Source of the DNA: Chara braunii
Taxonomy: Eukaryota > Streptophyta > Charophyceae > Charales > Characeae
DNA length: 28,556 nucleotides
Assembly (NCBI GenBank): GCA_003427395.1
Contig: BFEA01000160.1
Span: 2,224,678-2,253,233, forward strand
Reading direction: 5' to 3'
Below are positions 17,859-25,774 of this stretch, in pieces (within the stretch, counting starts at the first letter, position 1; each line of letters begins with the position of its first letter). A program made the translations under genes and the position numbers. Under the pieces are notes generated by a model that ran no database searches, had not been told where the DNA came from, and saw nothing but the letters and a program-made list of their open reading frames with translations.

Positions 17859-19028
17859 TCAATCATAAATGAGGACAAAGTCTGTCGGTTGATCAGCGAC
17901 ATGGAAGTGATGACATTGTATTGGCAGTCGTTCCCACGTCCTCTCAGACAGTAGCCACGGATGCCATGTAAGTGTGTTATCGTTGTTGATACTGCAGAGT
18001 CTCTGGTTTGAATTGGTCCATGTCTCGGCAAAGCTGGTCCGTATTCTTTGTCTTTTATCAATGTCTGGCTCAGCAGCCATCCTATTCTGTAATTCTTTCC
18101 ACGCTGCCTGAGTATTGGCCATGATTGTATCAATTATAGTTGAATGGGCTTGCATGTAGCCGTAGTTATGCTGTCTCCTCTCATAGGAGCACCGCATCCT
18201 CCAGGCTGCCATGAGTACGGTCAGTCTGGAGTATGAGAACAAGTTAGTCATGAACGGAGTCCACTCCTCGGCTCCTGTTGGAGAGGCCCTTAGCAGGAGG
18301 GTGGACACTTCCCAGGGGAGGTGGTGATCTGTTAGGTAGTGCCACGCTGCATCCCACCACCTCCATATTTGGAGCACCATGGGGCAATCCAATAGGCAGT
18401 GCTCCAAGGTAGCTCTTCTGTTGGGCAGCGTGTGGGAGCAGTACGACCACAGTGGGGACAGCAGACCTTTCTCTTCCAGGTCCGTGCGTGATGTGATCCA
18501 ATCCGGGGTAGGCAGGCATCTATGTATGATTTGCCACTGAAGAGCTCTATGGCTAGTCGGACGGATGTGGGAGAATGCGGACCACCGGAAGAGGTTGAAA
18601 TCCTGTGGCTTTAGCGGTGAGTCTCTCTCCCAGCGCTTGGCGATTTGGTCAACAATCTTAACTGGTTTTCATGCTGCTCTGTAACCCTTCTTCACTGTGT
18701 ATTGCCACAACTTGAATGGGAGGTGGTGCACTGGGGTAGAGGGTTCGTATTGGAAAAAAACGTCCTTTTGGTTTCCCACCACCCTGATTCTAGTGAGGGA
18801 GGACGCTGGAAGCTGTGTATCTAACTCGGTGCAGTCCTGACCATCTGGCCCCAGGCATGGTCGGGCAGTATGCCTGGAGTGAGACCTGATGGTCCCTGGT
18901 GTTTTTCACACTATACAGAACCATGTGTAGGGCCAAGGACTCCGTCGTCACCACTCAATCATTTTGGGCGAGGCGGGCGGCCGTTTTCAGGACCCGGATC
19001 CATGCTACCTCTTTCGTAATTTCTCCCT
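17859..19028 (-). pseudogene. LINE D ORF2, knuckle and C-terminus
   Basis: Upstream fragments read EVAWIRVLKTA, VSLQAYCPTMPGARW, VHHLPFKLWQYTVKKGYR and LQWQIIHRCLPTPDWITSR, with stops and a frameshift near 18430-18480. From 18407 one frame is open: EHCLLDC (zinc knuckle, second half), IWRWWDAAWHYLTD, FMTNLFSYSRL, LMAAWRMRC, to the stop at 17859. The first knuckle pair is damaged: the expected CxxC reads SYC in the shifted frame. There is no endonuclease or RT. Confidence 0.8.
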
Positions 19029-19074
19029 GCGCACTCCTACTCCCACTATCCTACCTCAGTGTCTACCACTCAGG
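19029..19074 (-). repeat. Dispersed block shared with 23421-23468
   Basis: On the minus strand it reads CCTGAGTGGTAGACACTGAG, GTAGGATAGTGGGAGTAGGA, GTGCGC; the other site differs by a few substitutions and small indels. It marks the probable 5' insertion border of LINE D. Confidence 0.65.
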
Positions 19075-19091
19075 GTCGTCACGCTCCAGCC

Positions 19092-19138
19092 TGGGGTTGA
19101 CCTGACCGAACCGTGGTTGTAGGTACCAGGGCTAAGCT
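19092..19138 (+). repeat. Short dispersed repeat shared with 13258-13302
   Basis: TTGACCTGACCGAACCGTGG and TAGGTACCAGGGCTAAGC match the block at 13258-13302. It lies just upstream of the LINE D border block. Confidence 0.6.
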
Positions 19139-19207
19139 GAGACGTTTCACTACAAGTCCCATAGATGGACCTTTTTTTTTTTTGGGAGATACACTGCTAT
19201 TGAGGAA

Positions 19208-19237
19208 GGGCGCAGCGCTGCCGGGAGCGCTGCGCCC
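19208..19237. other. Perfect 12-bp GC-rich hairpin
   Basis: GGGCGCAGCGCT (19208-19219) and AGCGCTGCGCCC (19226-19237) are exact inverses around the six-base loop GCCGGG. A run of 12 T lies 35 bases upstream. No poly-T follows and no gene is adjacent, so a terminator role is not supported; function unknown. Confidence 0.8.
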
Positions 19238-19779
19238 TGCCAAATCGATGTGCTGGGTTGTGTGGCAGTGCGGACGGCGCTATGCTTTGCCGAACTGACG
19301 TGTCCGATAGTCTCCATCGCTTGCTACTTCGCCTCGCTGTTGGAGTCGCCATCAGCTGATAGGCGCTCGTGAGGGTGTTCTTCTCGACGATCCGCGAATA
19401 GGGTGAAATTTCAAAAAGGGCAATGGATTGGTTTTAGTGATAAGGTCTTCTCTCCTCTTTTCTTCAACAGGGTGGTAAGTGGATATGGATGGAGGCTTGA
19501 ACCCCCTGTGGCGCCTTGCTAACAGGTTTGGTGAGGTGGAGCTACACCGTTTTTTGGTTTCCTTTTGGGAAACGGAAGGTGGCTGTCGTGGTTTTCGGTG
19601 CTAGCGTTGCTTAGAGCCTAGGTGCTAGCGTTGCTTAGAGCCTAGGTGCTAGCTACGGGAGGTGGTTTTCCTTCCCCGAAGATGTTGGGGTAGGGTTTGA
19701 GGGGCCCGTGGTAAGTTGGGGATTGTTGAAGAAGAAGGGAGAGGGACTATTCGTTGGATTGTTGCTCTGCTGGATTAGT
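19238..19779. other. Non-coding stretch with a 24-bp tandem repeat
   Basis: GGTGCTAGCGTTGCTTAG plus AGCCTA is repeated exactly at 19597-19620 and 19621-19644, with a partial third copy to 19654. No coding signal was found in the rest. Confidence 0.7.
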
Positions 19780-20057
19780 TCATCATCAGGATGCTGCTCG
19801 TCATCACTATCACCATCATCAGGGTACTGCTCGTCATCATCATCAAGGTGTGGGTCTTCACTTCTGTTCAGCACTAGTATCATCATCATTATCATCATCA
19901 GGGGTGCTGCTCGTCACTTACTGTTGTATTACTATCATCACAGTTCACTGTCATAAGGGCGTATAGGGCGCTGCTCACCCCTATCATCATCATCATTATC
20001 ATCATCATCATGTCATCAGCATCATCATCATCTTGATTGTCTTCACAGGGCACTGTG

Positions 20058-20101
<44 letters not shown>

Positions 20102-20240
20102 CTAACATCATCATCATCATCATCATCATCACCATCATCATCAGTTTGTAATCATAGGGGTGGGGCTGTTGGTGCTGCTCTTTAGTATGATCAGCATCAT
20201 CATTCTGTCTTCATTCTCATCACTACCATCATCACCATCA
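19780..20240. repeat. CAT/ATC trinucleotide microsatellite
   Basis: Long runs of ATC/CAT triplets are densest at 19981-20030 and 20057-20145. Interspersed are GGGTGCTGCTCGTCA-like pieces (about 19787, 19823 and 19901), so a longer unit containing the triplets was itself duplicated. Serine- or aspartate-rich frames here are artefacts. Confidence 0.85.
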
Positions 20241-20511
20241 CCTTCATCAGTTTGTCATCATTAGATGTTTGCCCTTCAAGGCATTGTTTGCCGTTCACAT
20301 CAGCAGGTGAGTTGGTCCTCACCATTATTTTCATCATCATCATCTTTAGGGTGTTGTTTGTCGTCATCAGCAAAAAACAAAAAAAAAAAGAAATCTCAAC
20401 TATCTTTTCTCCATCATATTTTTCAGGAATTTCCGATTCTTGATCCTTCTCGAATAAGTCTATCATCCAGTTTACTACTTTTTTCCATTTGGTTGGTCTC
20501 TCGAGGAGGAT

Positions 20512-21298
20512 GCAGGAATAGGTGCTATCTGGGAAGTCATCGGTGATCCTGCGAAGGGTGGTTGAAAATTCGGTGGCCCTCGAAGACCGACGCTGGAGCA
20601 ACGCTGGCCAGAGCCGGAGCCAGGTGGCGCAACTCTGTGACCCAGCTTAGTGGGGGCGTGAGGCCTGGTAGAGAGCTCAGGGGAGCTGTTTGCGGGGGCA
20701 GTCCCAGTGGTCATCGGGGGTCGTAACTGGAGCAATGCTGGTTGATGCTAGAGCAAGGTGGTGCAACTCTGTAACCTAGCCTGATGGGAGTATGAGGTCT
20801 GGAAGAGCTTCGGTTCGTACTGAAAACATCCATGCTGGTGGTGGTCGCAGGTGGATTGATTAGGTTTCACCTATTTGATTCGTGGCTGGGAGGCTTTTTA
20901 CTTTTTTTCTTTTTTTCTTTTTGGTTTGCCGCTTGAGAACGTTGTAGGAATAAGTGCTATCTAGCAATTCATCTGTGATCCTGCGAAGGGTGCTTGAAAA
21001 TTCGGCGGCCCTCGAAGACCAATGCTGGAGCAACGCTGACCGGAGCTCTGTGACCTAGCTTAGTGGGGACGCGAGGCCTGGTAGAGAGCTCTGGGGGGCT
21101 GTGTGCGGGGGCAGTCTTAGTGGTCATCGTGGGTCGTAACTGGAGCAATGCTGGCCGGTGTTGGAGCAAGGTGGTGCAACTCTGTAACCCAACCTGATGG
21201 GAGCATGAGGCATGGAAGAGCTTCGGTTTTTGTGCTGAAAACTGCCATGCTGGTGATGGTCGTAGGTGGATTGAATAGGTTTCACATATCTGATTATG
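20512..21298 (+). repeat. Two tandem copies of a dimeric GACGCTGG-type repeat
   Basis: AGGAATA(G/A)GTGCTATCT starts each copy, at 20514 and 20946 (period 432). Each has a first half ending GAGGCCTGGTAGAGAGCTC (20585-20690; 21020-21105) and a second half with CTGGAGCAATGCTGG and GGAAGAGCTTCGG (20727-20810; 21140-21225). Both finish with GTAGGTGGATTGA or GCAGGTGGATTGA and TAGGTTTCAC. Non-coding. Confidence 0.75.
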
Positions 21299-21305
21299 AA
21301 TGTGT

Positions 21306-21827
21306 TAGGACTCTAGGGACTCTTAGCAACCCATCCTAGGCGGTCTGAAGCGGTTATACTCAGTGATCTGCGGTTGTTCGATGCCAGAACGACGCTGGCC
21401 GGTGTTGGGGTGATGCCCTGTAACCTGCTGATGCAGGAGTGTGAGGCCTGGTAGAGAGATCTGGGGATGCTTTGGGGTGGGCATCCCAAGGGACAACCAA
21501 GGCTTGCTGCTGGGACGACGCTGGTCGGAGCTGGGGCGAGTTGTGTTGCCCTGTAACCCAGCAGGGTGGGGGCGTGAGGCCTGGAAGAGCTCAACAGAGA
21601 GTAAGATTGTGTTGGAAAGTCTTAGAAGGGCTTGTAAGGGATCCTGAGGGTTGTGAGCTTTCATAGGACCTGGCAGCCTATTGCATGTGTAGTTCCTTAT
21701 TAGGTCATTAGATATTCACAGACTGATCTCAGTCGAAGCCGGGTAATGGCCCCGGTATCTCAAATGATCTCGAATGATCTCAAATGATCTCAAATGTTCT
21801 CAAATGTTCTCAAATGTTCCCAGTGAG
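21306..21827 (+). repeat. Dimeric repeat with terminal hairpin and TCTCAAATG tail
   Basis: The first half (21376-21470) and second half (21505-21595) match the units at 26994-27085 and 27128-27215. The 3' end reads GAAGCC, a hairpin CCGGG (21739-21743)/CCCGG (21751-21755), GTATCTCAAA, and then about seven copies of an 11-base unit (TGATCTCAAA or TGTTCTCAAA) to 21820. A hairpin followed by a short tandem tail is how several LINE and SINE groups end. No ORF is recognised. Confidence 0.7.
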
Positions 21828-21847
21828 AAAAAAAAAAAAAAAAAAAA
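21828..21847 (+). repeat. A20 run
   Basis: Twenty A residues directly follow the TCTCAAATG tail. They may be a separate poly(A) end or part of that tail. Confidence 0.7.
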
Positions 21848-22045
21848 GATGGACCTATTTTGCGTTCCTATTGTTGTGTACACAACTGTTGTTACTATTG
21901 TTTTGTTGTTAGGTTGTTCGCTGTGCACACTGTTGTCATTACTACTTGTTTGTTGATAGTGAACCGAACATAGGAGGCAACAACTGAACCAATCTTGTAG
22001 AGAGCCCCACCGATACAAGAGCCCTACCAGTACCGGCCATAGACT

Positions 22046-22118
22046 GTACTAAGTCTCACTCTCATCAACTGTTCCTCATTCCATGGGCGGTCTGTGGGGT
22101 CCTAGTTCAGACAGACAT
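22046..22118 (+). repeat. TGTACTAAGTCTCACTCTC dispersed repeat, copy 1
   Basis: TGTACTAAGTCTCACTCTCA, TCAACTGTTCCTCATTCCAT and GGGCGGTCTGTGGGGTCC form the longest version. Shorter copies lie at 22225-22262, 23625-23678, 25315-25348 and 25473-25530. A preceding CCTACCAGTACCGGCC block matches ACCTACCAACACCGACC before the copy at 25473. Identity unknown. Confidence 0.7.
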
Positions 22119-22142
22119 CGACCGCTGCGGCGAACTTTGTGA

Positions 22143-22220
22143 GGGACGCCGGGCCCGTTTCCCGGCACAACAATAATCGTTACTCCCTTAACATTAAAAA
22201 AAAAATGAAAAATAAAAAGA
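22143..22220 (+). repeat. Orphan LINE-type 3' tail, copy 3
   Basis: Hairpin 1 is the strongest of all: GCCGGG (22148-22153) with CCCGGC (22161-22166), fully paired with different bases from the other copies. The rest of the module is short and diverged. It ends in A-rich sequence (22194-22220), directly followed by TTGTACTAAGTCT. Confidence 0.65.
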
Positions 22221-22224
22221 TTGT

Positions 22225-22262
22225 ACTAAGTCTGCCATAGACTTTACGAAGTCTCACTCTCT
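22225..22262 (+). repeat. TTGTACTAAGTCT dispersed repeat, copy 2
   Basis: ATTGTACTAAGTCTGCCATA followed by GACTTTACGAAGTCTCACTC. It appears to be two overlapping partial copies and lies directly after the A-rich end of the orphan tail. Confidence 0.6.
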
Positions 22263-22266
22263 CAGT

Positions 22267-22452
22267 CCAGTTGATGTAGCTCAGTGGTTAGAGCACCGGT
22301 TGGAAATGCGCATTGTGGCATAAGGTTGCGGGTTCAAAACTCAATTGCAGCCTTGCGCATGGATACCCGCAGGGCGTTAGATTGACGCACGGCTGGACAT
22401 ACACTCCCTTGGGCTGACGCATGGTACTATTACAGACACTGCCTGCGCACCA
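22267..22452 (+). repeat. tRNA-derived SINE, long form
   Basis: The head has an A box TAGCTCAGTGG (22277-22287) within GTAGCTCAGTGGTTAGAGCA and a B-box-like GGGTTCAAAACT (22330-22341). The body GCACGGCTGGACATACACTC, CTTGGGCTGACGCA and GCGCACCACC recurs at 25775-25863, so head and body are one family. The B box lacks the usual GGTTCGA core. The 3' limit is set from the shared sequence only. Confidence 0.75.
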
Positions 22453-22663
22453 CCCAAGGGCTGTTCATGGTGTTGTATGTTGGTTCTGGGTTTCACATGG
22501 GCTGCTTGGGGGCGTTGGTCTTGGGTGTTCTGTCGATCTCCCCAGTCAGGCATATCACACGTTAGAGCCATTTCCGCTAGTTATTCACATGGTACGCTCG
22601 TTCGATTACATGCTACAAGGTCACGGGTTCGAGCTTGGTCCGGACCTTGGGGGGGTTCTTGTC

Positions 22664-23262
22664 CAACTTACCCCGTTCTCGCTTTGAAATACACACATGA
22701 TGCTGCCTATGCATATCGATACATTGATTCACAGAGCACACACAGCCTTCGGGTATATTATAAGGCTTAGACCCTAGGGTAAGGGCAGGATGGAAATAAG
22801 TCGCTTCGGCGCCTACGGTGTCTGGACCTAGGGCCTACAGTCTCTTGAGGTGACTGGGGGGATCTAGTAAAACTGGTGGGGTCTAGTATCTGTAGTAGGT
22901 ATAGGTAAGGGTCTCCGGAGTCCCCTTGATATTCGAGCTTACCCCGTTCTCACTTCGAAATACACACATGATGCTACATTGATCACAGAGCACACACACA
23001 GCCTTCGGGCATATTATAAGGCTTAGACCCTAGGGTAAGGGCAGGACGGAAATAAGTCGCTTCGGCACCTACGGTGTCTGGACCTAGGGTCTAGAGTCTC
23101 TTGGGGCGACCGAGGGGGTCTAAGGTAAGGGTCGCCGGAGTCCCGCCTGACATTCAGATAGAACTGTCTGGTGGCTATATAAGGCTTAGACCCTAGGGGA
23201 AGGGCAGGACGGAAATAAGTCGCTTCGGCGCCTACGATGTCCGAACTTAGGGTCTAGAGTCT
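22664..23262 (+). repeat. Three-copy satellite with TAAGGCTTAGACCCTAGGG
   Basis: TAAGGCTTAGACCCTAGGG occurs at 22761, 23017 and 23180, each followed by AAGGGCAGGA(T/C)GGAAATAAG, TCGCTTCGGC and CTCTTG(A/G)GG. The first two units also share TACCCCGTTCTC and ACACACATGATGCT. Spacings are 256 and 163 bases; the third unit is shortened at its start. Non-coding. Confidence 0.85.
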
Positions 23263-23817
23263 CTTGGGGCCTGTAGTAGATTGTTTGGGCCTGGCGTCCG
23301 AAGTTCCCATTCGACAAGGCTCGTTCGACTCCGCTTCCACCACGGTTGGGTAACCTATCAGCCTTGGTGCCTATCACTGTTGTTTGGTCCAAGTTACATG
23401 CCCATTGGTAGGGTAATGGTCCTGAGTGCTGGTCACACTGAGGTAGGATAGTGGGATAGGGGGTGCGCTAGGAGCATTGACGTAAGGATGGGATGGGAGG
23501 TGGTCCCATATTCCAGGACACCCGCGGCCTACTACTCCAGGTGATCATTGTGTACTCAGTGACTGGCCTCTACAACACCATGGACTTTATAAGAAAGAAA
23601 GAAAAAAAAACAAAAAAAAAACGAAGTCTCACTCTCATCAACTGTTCCTCGTTCCATGGGCGGTCTGTGGGGTCCAACAGACATTGACCGTAGATTGTAC
23701 ACACACACATGCGCACGCGCCAAGAGGATGGGAGAACGCGCCTAGCGCTGACCTGCGCTATAGACCAGCCGGCGAGGCCCGGCTGCACTCTGGAGACTGG
23801 GGCAGTGGCGACCATCG
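23263..23817. other. Non-coding stretch with dispersed repeats
   Basis: It contains the block 23421-23468 (shared with 19029-19074), an A-rich stretch at 23590-23621 and a TACGAAGTCTCACTCTCATC-like repeat copy at 23621-23678, followed by GGGCGGTCTGTGGGGTCC. No coding signal. Confidence 0.6.
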
Positions 23818-24290
23818 ATGCTACTGGTCATCCTAACTGCCCATTTGGTTATTTCGACTAGACGACGGTGCACTTTCCACCTGGCAGATTGGGAGACAAC
23901 ACGTGGGTGTGTGCTGCGTAATTTTGTTATCCTGGCGGCGCGCTCTACAATCGGGGGCGATGGCTTCATTGGCTCACTACAACACGATGCGGATGACTGG
24001 TTGTTGACCATTCAGGAGCGTTGCGGGCGCTTGCGAGGGATTGTGGAGGCTCGGTCTGCAAAGGGAAGGGATTGCCACGCGGTCGAAGGGAGGGCGACGG
24101 TGTTGTTGTCCTAGACGGAAGACTGGATGCAGAATATGTTGGATGTTATCTGGGAGTTGGAGGAGGGGCCGGCTCCTCGGCTGGATAACCTCATGGATTG
24201 GCGGCAAGCGAAGACCCTTATGCAGCGGTGCTATGCTATCTTCACAGATGGTCGGGCCCTGTGCGATGCGATCGAGGTGCAGGCATCTAC
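23818..24290 (+). pseudogene. Coding-like relic of unknown identity
   Basis: One frame is open from 23818 to 24290 except for a single TAG at 24112-24114, then runs into a threonine-rich microsatellite. The residues look like a soluble helical protein rather than repeat translation: DWLLTIQERCGRLRGIVEAR before the stop; TEDWMQNMLDVIWELEEG, DNLMDWRQAKTLMQRC and FTDGRALCDAI after it. I do not recognise the family. It could be an exon, a fragment of a retroelement gag-like protein, or chance. The minus strand is also open over part of it. Confidence 0.3.
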
Positions 24291-24299
24291 GATGGCATC

Positions 24300-24622
24300 G
24301 GTTGCAACAACAACACCAGTAATCGCATCATCAACCATACATACATCAACCGCGGCGACGATGACAACAACAACAACAACGACGACACCAACTATACAGT
24401 CTACATCGGCAACGGTGTCGGCAGTGGCAGTAGCGGCGATGACGACGACAACAATACCAACAACACCAACAACAACTACAACAACGACAACACACATGAC
24501 ACACGCGACAACAACAACAACATTAACGCCAACGGTGTCGGCAGTGGCAACAGCGGCAATGACGACAACAATAAGACTAACAACAACAACAACGACACAT
24601 GCGACAACAACAACAACACTTC
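24300..24622. repeat. CAA/ACG-rich trinucleotide microsatellite
   Basis: Imperfect ACA/ACG/AAC triplets. A longer internal duplication (AACGGTGTCGGCAGTGGCA at 24411-24429 and 24531-24549, period 120) shows that bigger units also expanded. Poly-Thr or poly-Asn frames are artefacts. Confidence 0.85.
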
Positions 24623-24889
24623 CTCGATTTCTCCCCCCATTTGTAGGGGATTTTCCTTTGCGTTCTTGGTCTTTTGTCATCCTTTGGGTAGGGGTGGGTT
24701 AGCTATTGAGTAACGGTTTAAGGGGATTGCCGACCCTTCATCCCTAATTACCGGGTGCTTTGATAGGCTAGATAGGTTTGTGGTTATGAAGGTGGGTGGT
24801 TAAGGTCAGCACAAGACCATGGGTTTTCCGCTCCCTACACAATAATAAATTGACAAGTGGGGTGGCCCCCTCATGTACCTTGTGATGCA
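24623..24889. other. Non-coding, nothing recognised
   Basis: No repeat, motif or coding pattern was identified. Confidence 0.4.
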
Positions 24890-25088
24890 TTAGGGTTATA
24901 AGGGCAGCAGATTAATCCTCCCCTGGTATGGGAGAGTAATCAATGCCTCTGCGTAGACGATATATGACTCTGCATAAACGATATACACAATATGGGGATG
25001 GCCACGTTAGGGTTATAAGAGCAGCAGGTTAATCCTCCCCTGGTATGGGGGAGTAATCAATGCCTCGTCTGCGTAAACGATAAACACA
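24890..25088 (+). repeat. 117-bp tandem duplication with conserved hairpin
   Basis: TTAGGGTTATAA starts units at 24890 and 25007. Each unit carries TTAATC, a hairpin (CTCCC 24918-24922 with GGGAG 24930-24934; CTCCCC 25035-25040 with GGGGAG 25048-25053) and GTAATCAATGCCTC. The flanks match those of the LINE B 3' UTR hairpin at 1845-1880. Confidence 0.75.
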
Positions 25089-25165
25089 CAGTCATGATCG
25101 GTTTATATTGGGATGGCCATGTGGCCTATCTACATGATTTCCATTTCATCATATTATTGTACAAA

Positions 25166-25314
25166 AACGTTGGACCCGATTTCCAGCAGGTGTCGCTCCC
25201 CACCAATAGATGGAGCCTTCGTTGTAGGGGTCACTTGATGAGGATGCTCTTATCACCTCGTCAGGTGGACTTCCTGCCCTTGAACTTCGCAAAAAAAATA
25301 AAAAAATAAAATAA
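25166..25314 (+). repeat. Orphan LINE-type 3' tail, copy 4 (both hairpins)
   Basis: Hairpin 1: GTTGGA (25169-25174) with TCCAGC (25182-25187), one G-U. CGCTCCCCACCAATAGATGG follows. Hairpin 2: CACTTGATGAGG (25232-25243) with CCTCGTCAGGTG (25256-25267), 12 pairs including two G-U, loop ATGCTCTTATCA. The A-rich end is at 25289-25314. The hairpin units at 24890-25088 lie upstream in the same order as in LINE B, so the copy may start before 24890. Confidence 0.8.
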
Positions 25315-25348
25315 AATTGTACTAAGTCTCACTCTCATCAACCGTTCC
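25315..25348 (+). repeat. TTGTACTAAGTCTCACTCTC repeat, copy 4
   Basis: ATTGTACTAAGTCTCACTCT then CATCAACCGTTCCT, immediately after an A-rich LINE-type tail, as at 22225. Confidence 0.7.
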
Positions 25349-25472
25349 TGTCCTAAGGGGAGCCCTCATCCTAACCCCTCCCGTGCCTAGTGGCTGATCC
25401 CCCCAGATCTCCAGCTAGCAATGGGTCCCCCTACTTTAATCTTGCCCCAAGAAACCTACCAACACCGACCAC

Positions 25473-25530
25473 AGTTTGTACTAAGTCTCACTCTCATCAA
25501 CCGTTTCTGAGTCTATGGGTGGTGTGTAGA
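25473..25530 (+). repeat. TTGTACTAAGTCTCACTCTC repeat, copy 5
   Basis: TTTGTACTAAGTCTCACTCT, CATCAACCGTTTCTGAG and TATGGGTGG. The upstream block ACCTACCAACACCGACC matches that before copy 1. Confidence 0.7.
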
Positions 25531-25560
25531 TCTCTTGGTCCTGCATCCCACTACGTAAGC

Positions 25561-25626
25561 GAGTTTTTGAACACACGACCTCATCCATGCAATCTACTAT
25601 CGGACCTACTGAGCTACTGTGGAAAC
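25561..25626 (-). repeat. tRNA-like SINE head 4
   Basis: On the minus strand CAGTAGCTCAGTAGGT (A-box-like, near 25605-25620) and GTGTGTTCAAAAACTC (25561-25576) at tRNA-like spacing. The B box shares the GTTCAAAACTC variant seen at 22330. Confidence 0.55.
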
Positions 25627-25774
25627 TGAACGACTTGTGCGCAATATCAGATTGGAAGGCAAATGAACAATCATCCCCAAGTATGCAAGCACGCAAAGAA
25701 CCACTAGAACCAAGAGCATCAGGCAAACATCCCAAACCCAACATATAATAATTATGGACTAAGACCCCTGGTGG

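Larger units (their letters stand above)
17278..19028 (-). mobile_element. LINE D: 5'-truncated LINE with structured tail
   Basis: On the minus strand: the last part of ORF2 (19028 to 17859), a 3' UTR of about 430 bases with a GGT/ACC microsatellite, the conserved tail (about 17418 to 17305) and 22 A (poly-T at 17278-17299). It is the close relative of LINE C: knuckle residues, LMAAWR, HPWL and the C-terminal PTDFVLIYD parallel LINE C. The 5' break at about 19028 abuts a block that also occurs at 23421-23468. Confidence 0.85.

Noticed and set aside
19208-19237. Rho-independent terminator
   Set aside because: No T run follows the stem and the context is eukaryotic.
19653-19956. Asp/Ser-rich open frames on both strands
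   Set aside because: They come from the ATC/CAT microsatellite; both strands open equally.
22267-22341. Functional tRNA gene
   Set aside because: A and B boxes are visible but no acceptor stem pairs, the B box deviates from the consensus, and a SINE body follows that recurs elsewhere.
22664-23262. Regularly repeated units as a CRISPR array
   Set aside because: Units are 160-256 bases, nearly identical throughout without unique spacers, in a eukaryotic repeat context.
24198-24713. Asn- or Thr-rich long open frames
   Set aside because: They are translations of one trinucleotide microsatellite in different frames.
25155-25321. ATTGTAC on both sides of the orphan tail as a target-site duplication
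   Set aside because: Upstream hairpin units occur in the same order as in LINE B, so the element probably starts before 24890 and the short match is likely chance; kept only as an ambiguity.
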